The notes beneath the pieces are model-generated. The model was not told where the DNA came from. It searched no databases and was given only the letters and a program-made list of their open reading frames with translations. The translations under genes were made by a program, and so were the position numbers. 64,000 nucleotides of DNA from Jaltomata sinuosa (lineage: Eukaryota > Streptophyta > Magnoliopsida > Solanales > Solanaceae), in NCBI GenBank assembly GCA_003996215.1, contig QJPP01000283.1, forward strand, positions 154,501 to 218,500. Direction: 5' to 3'. Position 1 is the stretch's first letter. Every line of letters starts with the position of its first letter. Shown in pieces: positions 36,001-46,898 of this stretch.

Positions 36001-36265
36001 ATTACCATTCAGAGACATCTGTATATATTGTTTTGGATTATTTGCACTCCATGTATGTAGTTTGGCTCTATACTATGATACCGGGTCTTGGGGTTTGGTT
36101 TAGTTTTCGTATATGTATATATATATATCCCTATTATCTATTCTCTTCGTCTTGTTCCCTTATTTGTTAGATACTAGCCCATTACTAACTGTCCTGGGCT
36201 ACGGGGATTGGTTCACCTACCGGGGGTTGTAGGTGCCATCATGACCAAGAAATCGGGCCGTGACA
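33068..36265 (+). repeat. Tekay 3' LTR, 3198 bp
   Basis: It starts TGTAATGACCC and ends CCGTGACA, followed by the target duplication. It is near-identical to the 5' LTR. Small indels include an extra TGTGCCCAGTCGGCGTATGA block near 35780. Confidence 0.93.
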
Positions 36266-37108
36266 GGCCAATTAATTAGAAAAGTGTTATAGCTTAATTC
36301 TACCCCAAAATTTACCCTAATAATCATGAAACTTATAAATGATACTATCTAACCGAGCTAAATCTAAAGAAAGGAGATTGTAACCTACCTCGAAGGCCGA
36401 ATGACAACTACAAACCATCACTCGAGAGCCTTCCCCTTGTGAAGTTCCTTAGATTGCTTCCACTCTATCACAAACATAATCTACATGTTAATATGGGACT
36501 AACGACACCCATATCAATATTTTACAACGTGGACCAGAAATTGAATAAAAAATTGACCCGTTGATGAAATCAAAAACAAACTCCACAATTACCTTTCCTA
36601 TGAGGTAAGGATCACATGTCCAATAGCTGGGTGAAGACGAGAGTGAACTCAGACCTCAAATTATTCGGAAAGCTTACTTTAATGGCGGAGAAATCAAGAA
36701 CTTAGGACCTAATTAATGGAATAAAATACGGAATTGATGCTAGAATGTGTACTAGAATGTAAATGGGAAGAGAATTATCTCACAAGTTCAAGATATCTTC
36801 AAGAATTAATGAATAACTCCCTTACCCAAGCTCACAGTTTCTAAGGAAATGTTTGAAACATGGAAAATAAATTAATAAGAAGACCCTTTAAAGACTCAGC
36901 GATCGTCGCTCTTGCAAAACATTCATCGCAGGTGCAATGCTGTAAGAGCAAAGAATTTCCCACAGGAGGGGAGAATTCCCTGCAAAAGCAGAGACCAGAT
37001 GTTCCTCAAGCTCCATAGAAGCATCCACGAGCCTGCGGGGGCGATCCAGTAACAACAACCAAAATGTGGAAGAAGCGGAGACGGGTGCACAATGCACCCT
37101 CTGCAGGT

Positions 37109-37310
37109 GTCACGCCCCGAGACTACTCCCTGGACGTAATAGGGACCTGAGACCACAAGTGATCCCAAGATAACCCTTGGCCTTAGCATGACTTAAATAC
37201 AACATAGACATTCATAGAGGAAGCATAAGCTAAAGTAACAAGCAAACAAAATCATCATAAAAATCATGGTCTAAGAATATCAAAATCTGAAAACCAAAGA
37301 TAACGACTGT
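37109..37310 (-). mobile_element. Antisense LTR fragment interrupted by element A
   Basis: It opens TGTCACGCCCCGAGACTACT, another reverse-complement gypsy LTR end, and stops where the element A LTR begins at 37311. Its continuation should lie beyond the right edge of the window. Confidence 0.5.
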
Positions 37311-38993
37311 TGATGTGCCATAGAAATACGCCACTTTCGACACTTAATACTTAGGCTTTTTGCAAGTTCTTTAGCATTTTATATGTGGATTTGATGCTTT
37401 TGGTTAAGTGTGCAGGCAAATTGGATCCGTGAGCAAAATGTTGGAAATTAAGCAGAAGCTGGAACATTACAGTGAAGATGGGGCAGTTGACGGGCCGTGC
37501 TTTCAAAGGATGGGCCCGTCCTGTGGACACGTAATCCAAACTTCATAAATGGTGCAGGGCAGGAATGATTGCACAATTAGGTTGATGGTCCATTCTTTCA
37601 AAGTACGGACCCGTTCTGTTGACTCGTCGTCTAAAGATCAGAAGATATGCTAAGTATGGAGGAAAGGACGACTCAAACCACGGTCCATTCTTGTGAAGAA
37701 TGGACCCGTCCTGTTGACATGTAAACTGAGGTTCCGTAGAGGTGAAAAGCACTAGCAGGAGTTACAGATTGGAGAACGGACCATACTTCCAAAAGATGGT
37801 CCATCTTTGTGACTCGTCATCACTAAACCAGAGAAGGTACCAAAGTGGGCCAAGAAACCACGAGTCCAAGGACGAGCCATCATTCAGAAGAACGACTCGT
37901 GGTTCCACCCAAAGTCTTCATGCTAGAAGACATTGACCAGCAGGACCACGGTTGACCTGAGAAGACTACGGACCGTCGTTCCAAACGACAGACCATCAAT
38001 CCGACCCATGGTCCCTGCCGAGCCAGTTTCCTAGTTTGTTTAGGACAAGATTTCTTTTTTTCTATAAATACTTTCCCTTAGGTTATATTTTCGGTTGTTC
38101 ACGAATTATTTCAAGTTACTTTTGGATATTTTGTTACTTTGATTTTGGTATTGATTTTGGACACAAGTTCTTGATATTGAAGTGTTCTTGAGTTTGTTCT
38201 TCAAGATTCTGGTTTTCTTTATTCTTCTTTGTAAGTATCTCTTGATGATTTCTCAAATAAACATTAATTGCATGCTTATGAACATGAGTAGCTAAAATCC
38301 ACAACTAGGGTTGTGGGAACCATGAAGGATTAACGAAGTAGGCAAAGTACTTAGGTAATCTAGGGAGGTATTTAGGCATGTATTGTTCTTCTCTTCATTT
38401 TGATTGCTTTTTAACGGTGCGCAACGTTAGAACTCGCCTTATCCCTACTTGCCGGACCAAGGAGGTAACAGATGGGAAAAGGGTTGTTAACAACGAGATT
38501 TAAGGCTATCAACCCTCATCTAATAGCTTGACCTTGTCCGGGAATAGCTAATCTGGAATCAAGGGTAAGGGTTAGTAAAGCGACACCCGCGGCCGGACCA
38601 AGGCGTGTGGTGAAATTAACCTAGTTTCCGAATCAAGGAATTAGGTGAACCTAACTTACCGATTCTGCATGCTAAGCACTAAACTAGTTAACCAAGTACA
38701 AAAGCCTTACTAAGTTATGATCTCATAGGGAATACGACCCTAGTCACTTCTCTTATTGATAACAACTGTTGAAATTGATCTCATTTACTTGTTACTAATT
38801 CACATTACGATCTTTACTTGTTACTTTAAACCCCCCCCCTTTGCGGGAAATAAATGACTAAAAGACTGAGTAAACACTAATTGACTCTAGTCCTACCATA
38901 TTCCCTGTGGGATCGACCCCAACTTTTAGTTGGGTTCTATATTTTAACAGCGACTACTTGCACTTCTTTTAGAGGTTTAATTTGGGTGCATCA
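37311..38993 (+). repeat. Element A 5' LTR, about 1683 bp
   Basis: It starts TGATGTGCC and ends GTGCATCA, then AATTT and the primer site. It carries an array of GGACCGTC / GGTCCAT words at about 37485-38020. The start resembles that of family B (TGATGTGCC...CACTTTCGAC). Confidence 0.8.
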
Positions 38994-38998
38994 AATTT

Positions 38999-39016
38999 TG
39001 GCGCCGTTGCCAGGGA
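38999..39016 (+). other. Primer binding site, Asp tRNA (element A)
   Basis: TGGCGCCGTTGCCAGGGA differs at one base from the Asp-tRNA complement seen intact in B2 at 44210-44227. Confidence 0.88.
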
Positions 39017-39450
39017 ATACGGTTTAGGATTAAGTGAGATTGTGTTTAATTCACTATTAGTCCTTATCTCCCAATTTTACTTTTTCTGTTGTTTTTGTTT
39101 TGATCACAGGTAGCACACTTGTGCATGCCAAGTATGAGGAGTCAAGGCAATCTCTTGATCCCTTACGATCCCGAGCTCTCCAAAACACTGAGAAACATGG
39201 CTAAGGATGGAGAGCACGAAACTCAGGAGTAGATTACAACTAGGTTAATTGCTGAAACCAAGCAACAGAAAAAGGATGAAGCAGCACGCCAGAAGGAAGG
39301 CGAAGATGCTCTTGCTGCCAAAGATGAGAAAATTTTGCAAGATCTTGCAGCTTGAAATGCTGCAGCTGAGCGATCAAGACATAGAAGGAAGCAAGCGGTC
39401 CAGGATGAGGCAGTACCTCATCGCGCACCATATAATAGGGGTCGACAGAT

Positions 39451-41386
39451 TGATAACGCTCAAAGTACCACTCCAATTAAGAAGCGTAAGCGATCGTTGT
39501 CAAATATAAAACCCAACAAAGGTTGGGGTCGATCCCACAGAGAATATGGTGAAAGTTAAGTCTTTAGTGAATTAGATGACTAATGGTCAATAGTTTCCGG
39601 TAAATAAGGAGGGGGGGGTTTGTGTGAACAACTTGTGAACCAAACGAACAATAATGTAGGAGTAATAATCAATATGAGAGCGAACTAGGGAAGTGTTCAC
39701 CATGGCGATGGTAACAATATCGATTCTAAGCTTAACCGGGTTCTTTCTATATGCGTGTCACGATGTGATTGAATTAATGGTATCATCTAAACGTTTCTCA
39801 ACCAAATAGACGAATTTACTTTTCAATTCTCTCGAACTTGAAAAGGTGTGCTTTTAGATTTAAATCCTAAACATCAAGTAGATTAATCTAGTTACAACAT
39901 TAATCATAAGACGAGAGTTGGTAGTCTCGAATCCTCGTCGTTAATCAAGTTTCCCGGTTTTAAATCTCTTTACTCAAGCAAATTAAACCTAGGCATGTTC
40001 TAATGTTTGCAACCACTAGAAAACGTTAAATAATGAATGATAAACAACGTGACAACATATATATTGAACCCGTCGCTACCCGGAATCTATATTGCTACTT
40101 TAGCCATGGCTCCCACAACCCTAGTTATGGGAGGTTTAGTTACTCATGCTTGTAAAAGAATTGTAACGGGGGGGTTTTGTGTGAACAAATTGTAAACAAA
40201 TAATGATGTATGAGAATTAATCAATAGGAGAATGAACTAGGGAAGTGTTTACCATGGCATTGGTAACGATGTCGATCCTAAGCTTAACCGGGTTCTTTCT
40301 ATATGCGCGTCACGATGTGATTGAATTAATGGTATCGTCTAAACATTTCTCAACCAAAGTAGACGAATTTACTTTTCAATTCTCTCGAACTTGAAAAGGC
40401 GTGCTTTTAGATTTCAATCCTAAACATCAAGTAGATTAATCTAGTTACAGCATTAATCATAAGACGAGAGTTGGTAGTCTCGAATCCTCGTCGTTAATCA
40501 AGTTTCCCGGTTTTAATCTCTTTACTCAAGCAAATTAAACCTAGGCATGTTCTAATGTTTGCAACCACTAGAAAACGTTACATAATGAATGATTAACAAC
40601 GTGACAACATATATATTGAACCCGTCGCTACCCGAAATCTATCTTGCTACGTTTTCCATGGCTCCCACAACCCTAGTTGTGGGAGGTTTAGTTCCTCATG
40701 CTAGTAAGAAAAGAGAAGAGAATAGTATTCATAATAAGGAGAAGAGATTCTTACAATATAATGAAAACAAATCTTCCATGATCCAAGAACAAGAAAACCA
40801 AGATCCCAAGAACGATTCAAGAACACGTTTTCAAGACAAGGAAAACGTGTTTCTTGCTCTCAAATTCTCTCCTAAAACTATTGGGAGAATAATTGTAAAA
40901 AGCTTGACATGTAAAATAAACCTAACATAGGGTATTTATAGGAGTCTAGGAAACAAATCCCAAAAACGCTCGGATTTCGCGTCGCCGACTGTCTCAACTT
41001 GACGGCCAGGCTGACGGACCGTCACTGGCTTGACGGACCGTCGCCTTGGCCGTCACCACTAGGCAGTGGTGCAGCTCAACTTGACGGTCACTGTGACGGA
41101 CCGTCACCACCTTGACGGACCGTCACGGCGGCCGTCACCCCTAGGCAGTGGCCTGCCACCACTTGACGGTCTCTGTGACGGACCGTCACATGTGTGACGG
41201 ACCGTCACTCAGGCCGTCACTCTTATCCAGAATGTTTTTTTGCTCGTATTTCCTTCCGTTTCCGTGTTTGTCTCCAATTCCTACAAATATAACATAAAAC
41301 CATCAAAAACAATGACGGTTGCTTGAAAACGTACGATTGTTCTTAGTTTAGAGACGTCGAAAGTGCCGTAAAGTGGCGGCACATCA
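39451..41386 (-). repeat. B1 3' LTR with an internal 550-bp duplication
   Basis: On the plus strand it runs TGATAACG...GGCACATCA. A segment of about 550 bp, from the poly-G/TTTGTGTGAAC word to the CATGGCTCCCACAACCCTAG word, is present twice (about 39606-40155 and 40165-40700). This makes the LTR 1.94 kb against 1.3 kb for the B2 copy. The distal part carries the GACGGACCGTC word array (40985-41225). Confidence 0.85.
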
Positions 41387-42909
41387 ACACCCTCAACTTA
41401 GACGTTCGCTTGTCCTCAAGCAACATAACATAAAAGAAAAACAACACGATGACTCAACTAAGAAAACAAACTCGTGTCTCTAGCAACTCATGGTCATTCA
41501 ACATCTTATTCAATTTTAATTCAAGCTCCCTCGTAGCACACAAATGTATGAAACACTAACTTGCATGGATCCAAACATATCATTCTGATATGATAGAACA
41601 TTCTACATACACACGCGCAGCTATCCTAACAATCAATAGACAATACAGAAATCTTGGTGCCCTCACCATAAAGAAGTCCCACACACAAGATTTGGGACTA
41701 AGTAAGCGCTCACACTCCAAACGATTTCGAACAATGCACATGCGATACCATAGGCTTGCCCTTACTATTCTATTTTAGTTCTTCAGAAAGCCGCTCAGGA
41801 TCACTATAAGACTTGTTTTGGCTTGTAATGAGGCTTCAGGTGCAGGTAGGATACATTTAGGGGTTAGTGACTAAGCCCTCCTTGGAACCACCGACGTCTT
41901 ATTACCACATACTTTACTTTGTCCATCCTTATTCACCTTTTTATTTCCTTCTCTCTAGCTACAGGTGCGGCCTCTTTATTTTGACAATTCTTTTTATTAC
42001 TTTTTCGATCTTTTTCATCTTTTTTTTTCTTTTCTTAGGCACACACCCGAATTTTCATTCTATTCACAACAAATCTTCTCCATCCTCTTTTTCTTATCAT
42101 TCACCTCTGTAGTAGCCACCCTCAACTTAGGCTGATTGCCTGCGTTGAGGTGCACGATGTCCATGGCAGGACCAGGGCCAAAACAGGGTTTACCTCTATA
42201 GTAGCCACCCTCAACTTAGGCTGATTGCCTGAGTTGAGGTGCACGATGTCCAAGGAAGGACCAGGGCCAAAACAGGGATTCAAAGTTAAATAGGAACGGT
42301 GACAGGTTATTGAAAGAACAAGGTCAATTGTGGCTCAAACAGGGATCAAAGGGATTATTTACATTTGGACGGTCTTATAGGTTAAGTGGACTGCACACAA
42401 AAAGGGCCTGTGATCCTTTCCTAAGCAACCAACTTCGAACTCAACAAAATAGACCAGGCAAGTTTTAGATGCATGCACAGAGTAAGAATTTATAACAATA
42501 CGCTCACACACACTTTGCACCAAGAAACTATACCACTACCGACTATCACGACAACAACTCGGCTTAAGCATACTTATTCCTATCATAATCACACAATGAC
42601 ATTCAAGGATCCAGACAGTCAATCGTTTCAACATAAGCTCAAAACCAGAAAATTTTCAGAGGGGGCTCCTTTTAGTCCAGAAAAACGCCATGATGCTTGC
42701 CATAGACACTAAAAAAACAAAAATTTAAAATAACAACCTAAACATGCCGGTTCTACTAGATAGCACACCGGAGGGAAAAGAAACACGGCAACAAAAACCC
42801 TCGGTGGTGTATGACTCACAGGTATCCCAACACCCTCAACTTAGACTCATGCATTGTCCCCAATGCATACATATGAAAACTAAAAATTGTGAGAATAAGG
42901 AATACCTGT
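41387..42909 (-). other. B1 3' internal noncoding region
   Basis: It is the reverse complement of B2 46914-48072 plus extra sequence next to the LTR. It contains a tandem duplication of about 80 bp (about 42106-42270, CACCCTCAACTTAGGCTGAT) and the ATGCATTG/CAATGCAT hairpin at 42849-42868. No coding sequence is recognised; frames at 41590, 41867, 42473 and 42744 are chance. Confidence 0.7.
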
Positions 42910-44204
42910 TGATGTGCCGCCATTTTACGGCACTTTCGACTCCTTTAAATTAAGAACAATCATACGTTTTCAAGCAACCGTTGTCGTTTTTGATGTTTTT
43001 ATGTTGTATTTTCAGGAAATGGAGACAAACACGGAAACTGAAGGAAATACGAGAAAAAGAGCATTCTGGATAAGAGTGACGGCCCGTCACACATGTGACA
43101 GTCCGTCACAGTGACCGTCAAGTTGGGCAGTGCCACTGTCTAGTGGTGACGGCCCAGGCAATGGTCCGTCAAGCCAGTGACGGTCCGTCAGCCTGGCCGT
43201 CGCACCTGGGCAGTCGGTTACGCGGAATCCGAGCATTTTTGGGATTTGTTTCCTAGACTCCTATAAATACCCTATGTTAGGTTTATTTTATTAACCAAGC
43301 TTTTTACAATAGTTCTCCCAATAGTTTTAGGAGAGATTTTATTCGACTTGGAGATCAAGAAACACATTTTATACTTCTTAAATTCGTGTTCTTGAATCGT
43401 TCTTGGGATCTTGTTGTTCTTGTTCTTGGATTAATTAAGGATTGCTCTCACTACATTGTAAGGATCTCTTTTCTTTATTATGAATACGACTTTCTTTTAT
43501 TCTTCTACAAGCATGAGTAACTAAACCTCCCATAACTAGGGTTGTGGGAGCCATGGCTAAAGTACCAATATAGATTCCGGGTAGCGACGGGTTCAATATA
43601 TATGTTGTCACGTTGTTAATCATTCATTATTTAATGTTTTCTAGTGGTTGCAAACATTAGAACATACCTAGGTTTAAGTTGCTTGAGTAAAGAGATTTAA
43701 AATCGGGAAACTTGATTAACGACGAGGATTTGAGACTACCAACTCTCGTCTTATGATTAATGCTGTAACTAGATTAATCTACTTGATGTTTAGGATTGAA
43801 ATCTAAAAGCACACCTTTTCAAGTTCGAGAGAATTGAAAAGTAAATTCGTCTACTTGGTTGAGAAACGTTTAGACGATACCATTAATTCAATCACATCGT
43901 GACGCGCATATAGAAAGAACCCGGTTAAGCTTAGGATCGACATCGTTACCAATGCCATGGTAAACACTTCCCTAGTTCATTCTCCTATTGATTAATTCTC
44001 ATACATTATTATTTGTTTACAATTTGTTCACACAAAACCCCCCCGTTATTTACCGGAAACTATTGACCATTAGTCACATACTTCACTAAAGACTTAATTC
44101 TCGCCATATTCTCTGTGGGATTCGACCCCAACCTTTGTTGGGTTCTATATTTGACTACGACCACTTACGCTTCGTTAATTTGAGGTGTAGTTTGGGCGTT
44201 ATCA
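42910..44204 (+). repeat. B2 5' LTR, 1295 bp
   Basis: It starts TGATGTGCCG and ends GCGTTATCA. GTGCCG/CGGCAC arms at the very start can form a hairpin. A GACGG/CCGTC word array lies at about 43078-43205, before the TATAAATACC TATA box at 43261. Confidence 0.88.
43258..43272 (+). promoter_or_regulatory. TATA box of the B LTR
   Basis: CTCCTATAAATACCC sits mid-LTR just after the palindromic word array. The reverse complement is in the B1 LTRs (about 40932 and 48692). Confidence 0.6.
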
Positions 44205-44209
44205 AAAAG

Positions 44210-44227
44210 TGGCGCCGTTGCCGGGGA
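44210..44227 (+). other. Primer binding site, Asp tRNA (B2)
   Basis: TGGCGCCGTTGCCGGGGA is a perfect 18-nt complement of the Asp-tRNA 3' end, five bases after the LTR. Confidence 0.92.
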
Positions 44228-44331
44228 ATACGGTTGATTATTAAGTCCGGTGTGTTTATTTGACTCTTAGTCATACTTTCCTGCTTTTACGTTTATTTAT
44301 TGTTTTTTTTTGACAGGGTACAGAGTTGTGC

Positions 44332-45531
44332 ATGCCAAGTACCCGGCGCTCGGGTGAATCAACATTACCTTACGACCCCGAGCTTGCTAGAACATTAAGG
44401 CGGAATATGGCCGCACAACTAGAGGCAGCAAGGATCGCTGCAGAACTGCAGGCCCAACAAAATTTGAATGCTGGTGGGCTGCAGGATGACGTCGCACGGA
44501 ATGATGAGGAAATCGACTTAGATGGAGTTGGCACTACGGGCGCCATTGCTCTTCCACCGCTAGCGCCCGGAGCCAAGTTCAACATCACTAGCACGATGAT
44601 CCAGCTATTGAACTTGAGAGGAGTGTTCCGAGGTGCCGCTGGGGATGATCCAAACCAACATCTAATGAATTTCGTGGGCATATGCAAGTCATTCGAACTG
44701 CTGGGCGTGAGTCAGACAGCAATCAGGCTCAGGTTGTTTCTGTTGTCTCTGTATGATGAGGCAGCGTTGTGGTTGACAGAACTGACCCCCGACTCTATCG
44801 CAACTTGGGGAGAGTTGAGAGGAGCTTTCCTAGAAAGGTTCTTTCCACCCTCTCGGATGATACAGTTGAGGGATGAGATTAGCAACTTCAGGCAGCAACC
44901 TCACGAAGCATTGCACGAGACCTGGTTGCGATTCAAAAAGAAGATAACACAATGCCCGAACCATCAATTGACCGATAACGTTTTGATGCAGACGTTCTAC
45001 CGGGCACTGAATTCGGCTACCAAGCTGATGTTAGACAACACAGCAGGTGGTGCATTCATGGGTCTCACTTTTGTTGAGGCCACAACTACTTTGGACAGGC
45101 TCACCAAAATCAACAGGGCCTGGCATACACGGGATTCAGAGGTAGCAGCTAGCACTTATGCAGTTGGTATGTCAGCTGAGCAGCGCAGAAAAGACGAGGA
45201 GCGCGACCAAGACATGGAGCATCTGAAAACGCAGTTGGACCTACTGACCAAGCACTTATTCTCAGGAGGTATGGAGAAGGTAAAAGCTGTGGGTTCCCAA
45301 GGTAGAGCAGCAGAGTTGGAAACTGATGAGGAGGCGAATTACTTGGGGGGTTTCCAGGCCAATGGCCAAGGAAACCAAGGTCGGACCTATCAGAAGGACA
45401 ACTTCTATGAAAAGGCTGGCTACAGAGATCGCGACCAAGGAAACTGGAGGAACAACACTGATAGAGGTGGGTTGTATGTACCACCTGGTAATCGGGACAA
45501 AGCTAGCAAGAGGCAGGGATGTCCAAGCTAG
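44332..45531 (+). CDS. B2 Gag, about 399 aa
   Basis: I start at ATG 44332 (MPSTRRSGESTLPYDPEL), the same position as in element A. The first 70 residues are Ala/Gln-rich and likely helical. The retrotransposon gag domain spans about 75-250: LAPGAKFNITSTMIQLL, YDEAALWLTELTPDSI, FLERFFPPSRM, ALHETWLRFKK and GGAFMGLTFVEA. The tail is charged and Arg/Gly/Asn-rich with no CCHC knuckle, as is usual for this lineage. A one-base frameshift near 45510 separates it from the downstream gag-protease frame. The protein would form the particle that packages element RNA. Confidence 0.88.
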   Translation: MPSTRRSGESTLPYDPELARTLRRNMAAQLEAARIAAELQAQQNLNAGGLQDDVARNDEEIDLDGVGTTGAIALPPLAPGAKFNITSTMIQLLNLRGVFRGAAGDDPNQHLMNFVGICKSFELLGVSQTAIRLRLFLLSLYDEAALWLTELTPDSIATWGELRGAFLERFFPPSRMIQLRDEISNFRQQPHEALHETWLRFKKKITQCPNHQLTDNVLMQTFYRALNSATKLMLDNTAGGAFMGLTFVEATTTLDRLTKINRAWHTRDSEVAASTYAVGMSAEQRRKDEERDQDMEHLKTQLDLLTKHLFSGGMEKVKAVGSQGRAAELETDEEANYLGGFQANGQGNQGRTYQKDNFYEKAGYRDRDQGNWRNNTDRGGLYVPPGNRDKASKRQGCPS

Positions 45532-46898
45532 AAAACATGATGGGAAAGATACTGCTGAAGGTGGAATCGACTGACTCTGGGGTAAAGGAGATGAGGACTG
45601 AGTTATCAACATTGAGTCAAGTGGTGGATTCTCATTCCACCTCGATAAAGCAATTGGAACAACAAGTGGGGCAGATCTCGACATCCTTAAATCCAAGAAG
45701 GACGGGTACCTTGACAAGCGACACCGTCCAAAACCCAAAGAAGGATGCGAGTTGTATGGCAATCACGACCAGAAGCGGTAGAACGTTACCGAAATCACAT
45801 CCGGTAATTCAGACTCAAGGTGATGTCGCGGATGACAAAGAGGCAGTATAGGAGAAAACGCTAAAGCCCACGGAGGAAAGCAAGGAAGCCGAAAAATTTC
45901 CAACTATGATGCCTCGACCACCACCTCCGTTCCCACAACGCCTCAAGAAGAAAACGGAAGATGGTAAGTTCCTGAATTTCCTGACCATGCTCAAGCAAAT
46001 ATCGATAAACATCCCATTGGTGGAGGCACTTGAACAAATGCCCGGTTATGCCAAGTTCATGAAGGACTTGATTACAAAGAAGAGATCGGCAAGTTTTGAA
46101 CCAGAAGACAACCTCCACCACTGCAGTGCTATTTCCTCAAGGTCATTAGTAGACAAAAAGGAAGATCCAGGTGCGTTTACTGTTCCCTGTACTATTGGGA
46201 AACTCGGCTTCGGAAGAGCCTTGTGTGATCTTGGTACTAGCATAAATCTGATGCCGCTAGCAGTCTATAAGCAACTGGGTTTGGGAACTCCTAAACCAAC
46301 ATCCATGAGAGTGTTGATGGCTGACCGTTCGGTAAAGCGGCCCGTGGGAATATTGTCTGATGTGCTAGTAAAGATCGGTAAGCTTATCTTCCCAGCTGAC
46401 TTTGTGATCTTGGATTGCGAAGTGGATTTTGAAGTTCCCATAATCTTGGGACGACCATTGCTAGCCACGGCAAGAGTGTTGGTTGATATGGAAAGAAACA
46501 AACTGACCTTCAGGCTAAACAATGAAGCTGTCAAGTTCGATGTGTCTAAATTGATGAAGCAACCAAGTGACATGAGGGTGGTCGCGGTCGTCAATGTTAT
46601 TGAGGAAGCACCTGCGGATGTGCATCTTGAGAAGAAGGGTTCGGTCGAATCTCTAGCTGGTGTAAGAAGGATGGTGCGAGAAGGGAGACATATAGAGGAA
46701 GGCGGTGAAAATAGATCAATGAAACGAAAACACCGCAAGAGAATCTGCAAAGAAAGAGCGAAGAAGTTGTCGCGACTAGCTGCGGAGCCAATGAAAGAAG
46801 AAGCTGAAACGCAACATGAGGTTGTCGCGTGCACACACTCCATTGAGTTTTCCTGTTTTAGAGACCCTGGCGGTCTCCAACATCATTCCAGAATCTAA
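45519..46898 (+). pseudogene. B2 Gag C-terminus and aspartic protease
   Basis: It is one frame with a single TAG at 45849-45851. The first part reads SKLENMMGKILLKVESTDSG, coiled-coil sequence typical of the Athila Gag tail, then ITTRSGRTLP. After the stop come PRPPPPFPQRLKKK, IPLVEALEQMPGYAKFMKDL and the protease. The protease active site is ALCDLGTSINLMP (D-L-G-T-S) with flap-side VILDCEVDFEVPIILGRPLL. The frame then runs into a basic Lys/Arg tail and stops at 46898. RT, RNase H and integrase, which normally follow, are absent. Confidence 0.85.

Larger units (their letters stand above)
25504..36270 (+). mobile_element. Complete Tekay/Del-type Ty3/gypsy retrotransposon with TSD GGCCA
   Basis: The 5-bp duplication GGCCA at 25504-25508 and 36266-36270 bounds an element of 10,757 bp (25509-36265). 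LTRs begin TGTAATGACCC and end GTGACA. The order is 5' LTR, Met-tRNA primer site, gag, eroded protease, RT, RNase H, integrase, C-terminal chromodomain-like region, 3' LTR. Very long LTRs and the chromodomain position identify the Tekay/Del clade. The expected purine tract before the 3' LTR is weak (GTAGTGGATGA). Confidence 0.93.
24116..37108 (-). mobile_element. Antisense LTR-like repeat split by the Tekay insertion
   Basis: The left part is 24116-25508 (opening TGTCACGATCCCAAATC) and the right part 36266-37108. The two halves line up in order with the related repeat at 3390-6203, with the Tekay element falling between them, so this is one older repeat. No coding sequence is present. The left part includes the AT microsatellite. 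Confidence 0.6.

Noticed and set aside
40137..40170. Boundary of a separate element at the second poly-G tract
   Set aside because: Sequence on both sides is the same LTR segment repeated, so it is an internal duplication, not a new insertion.
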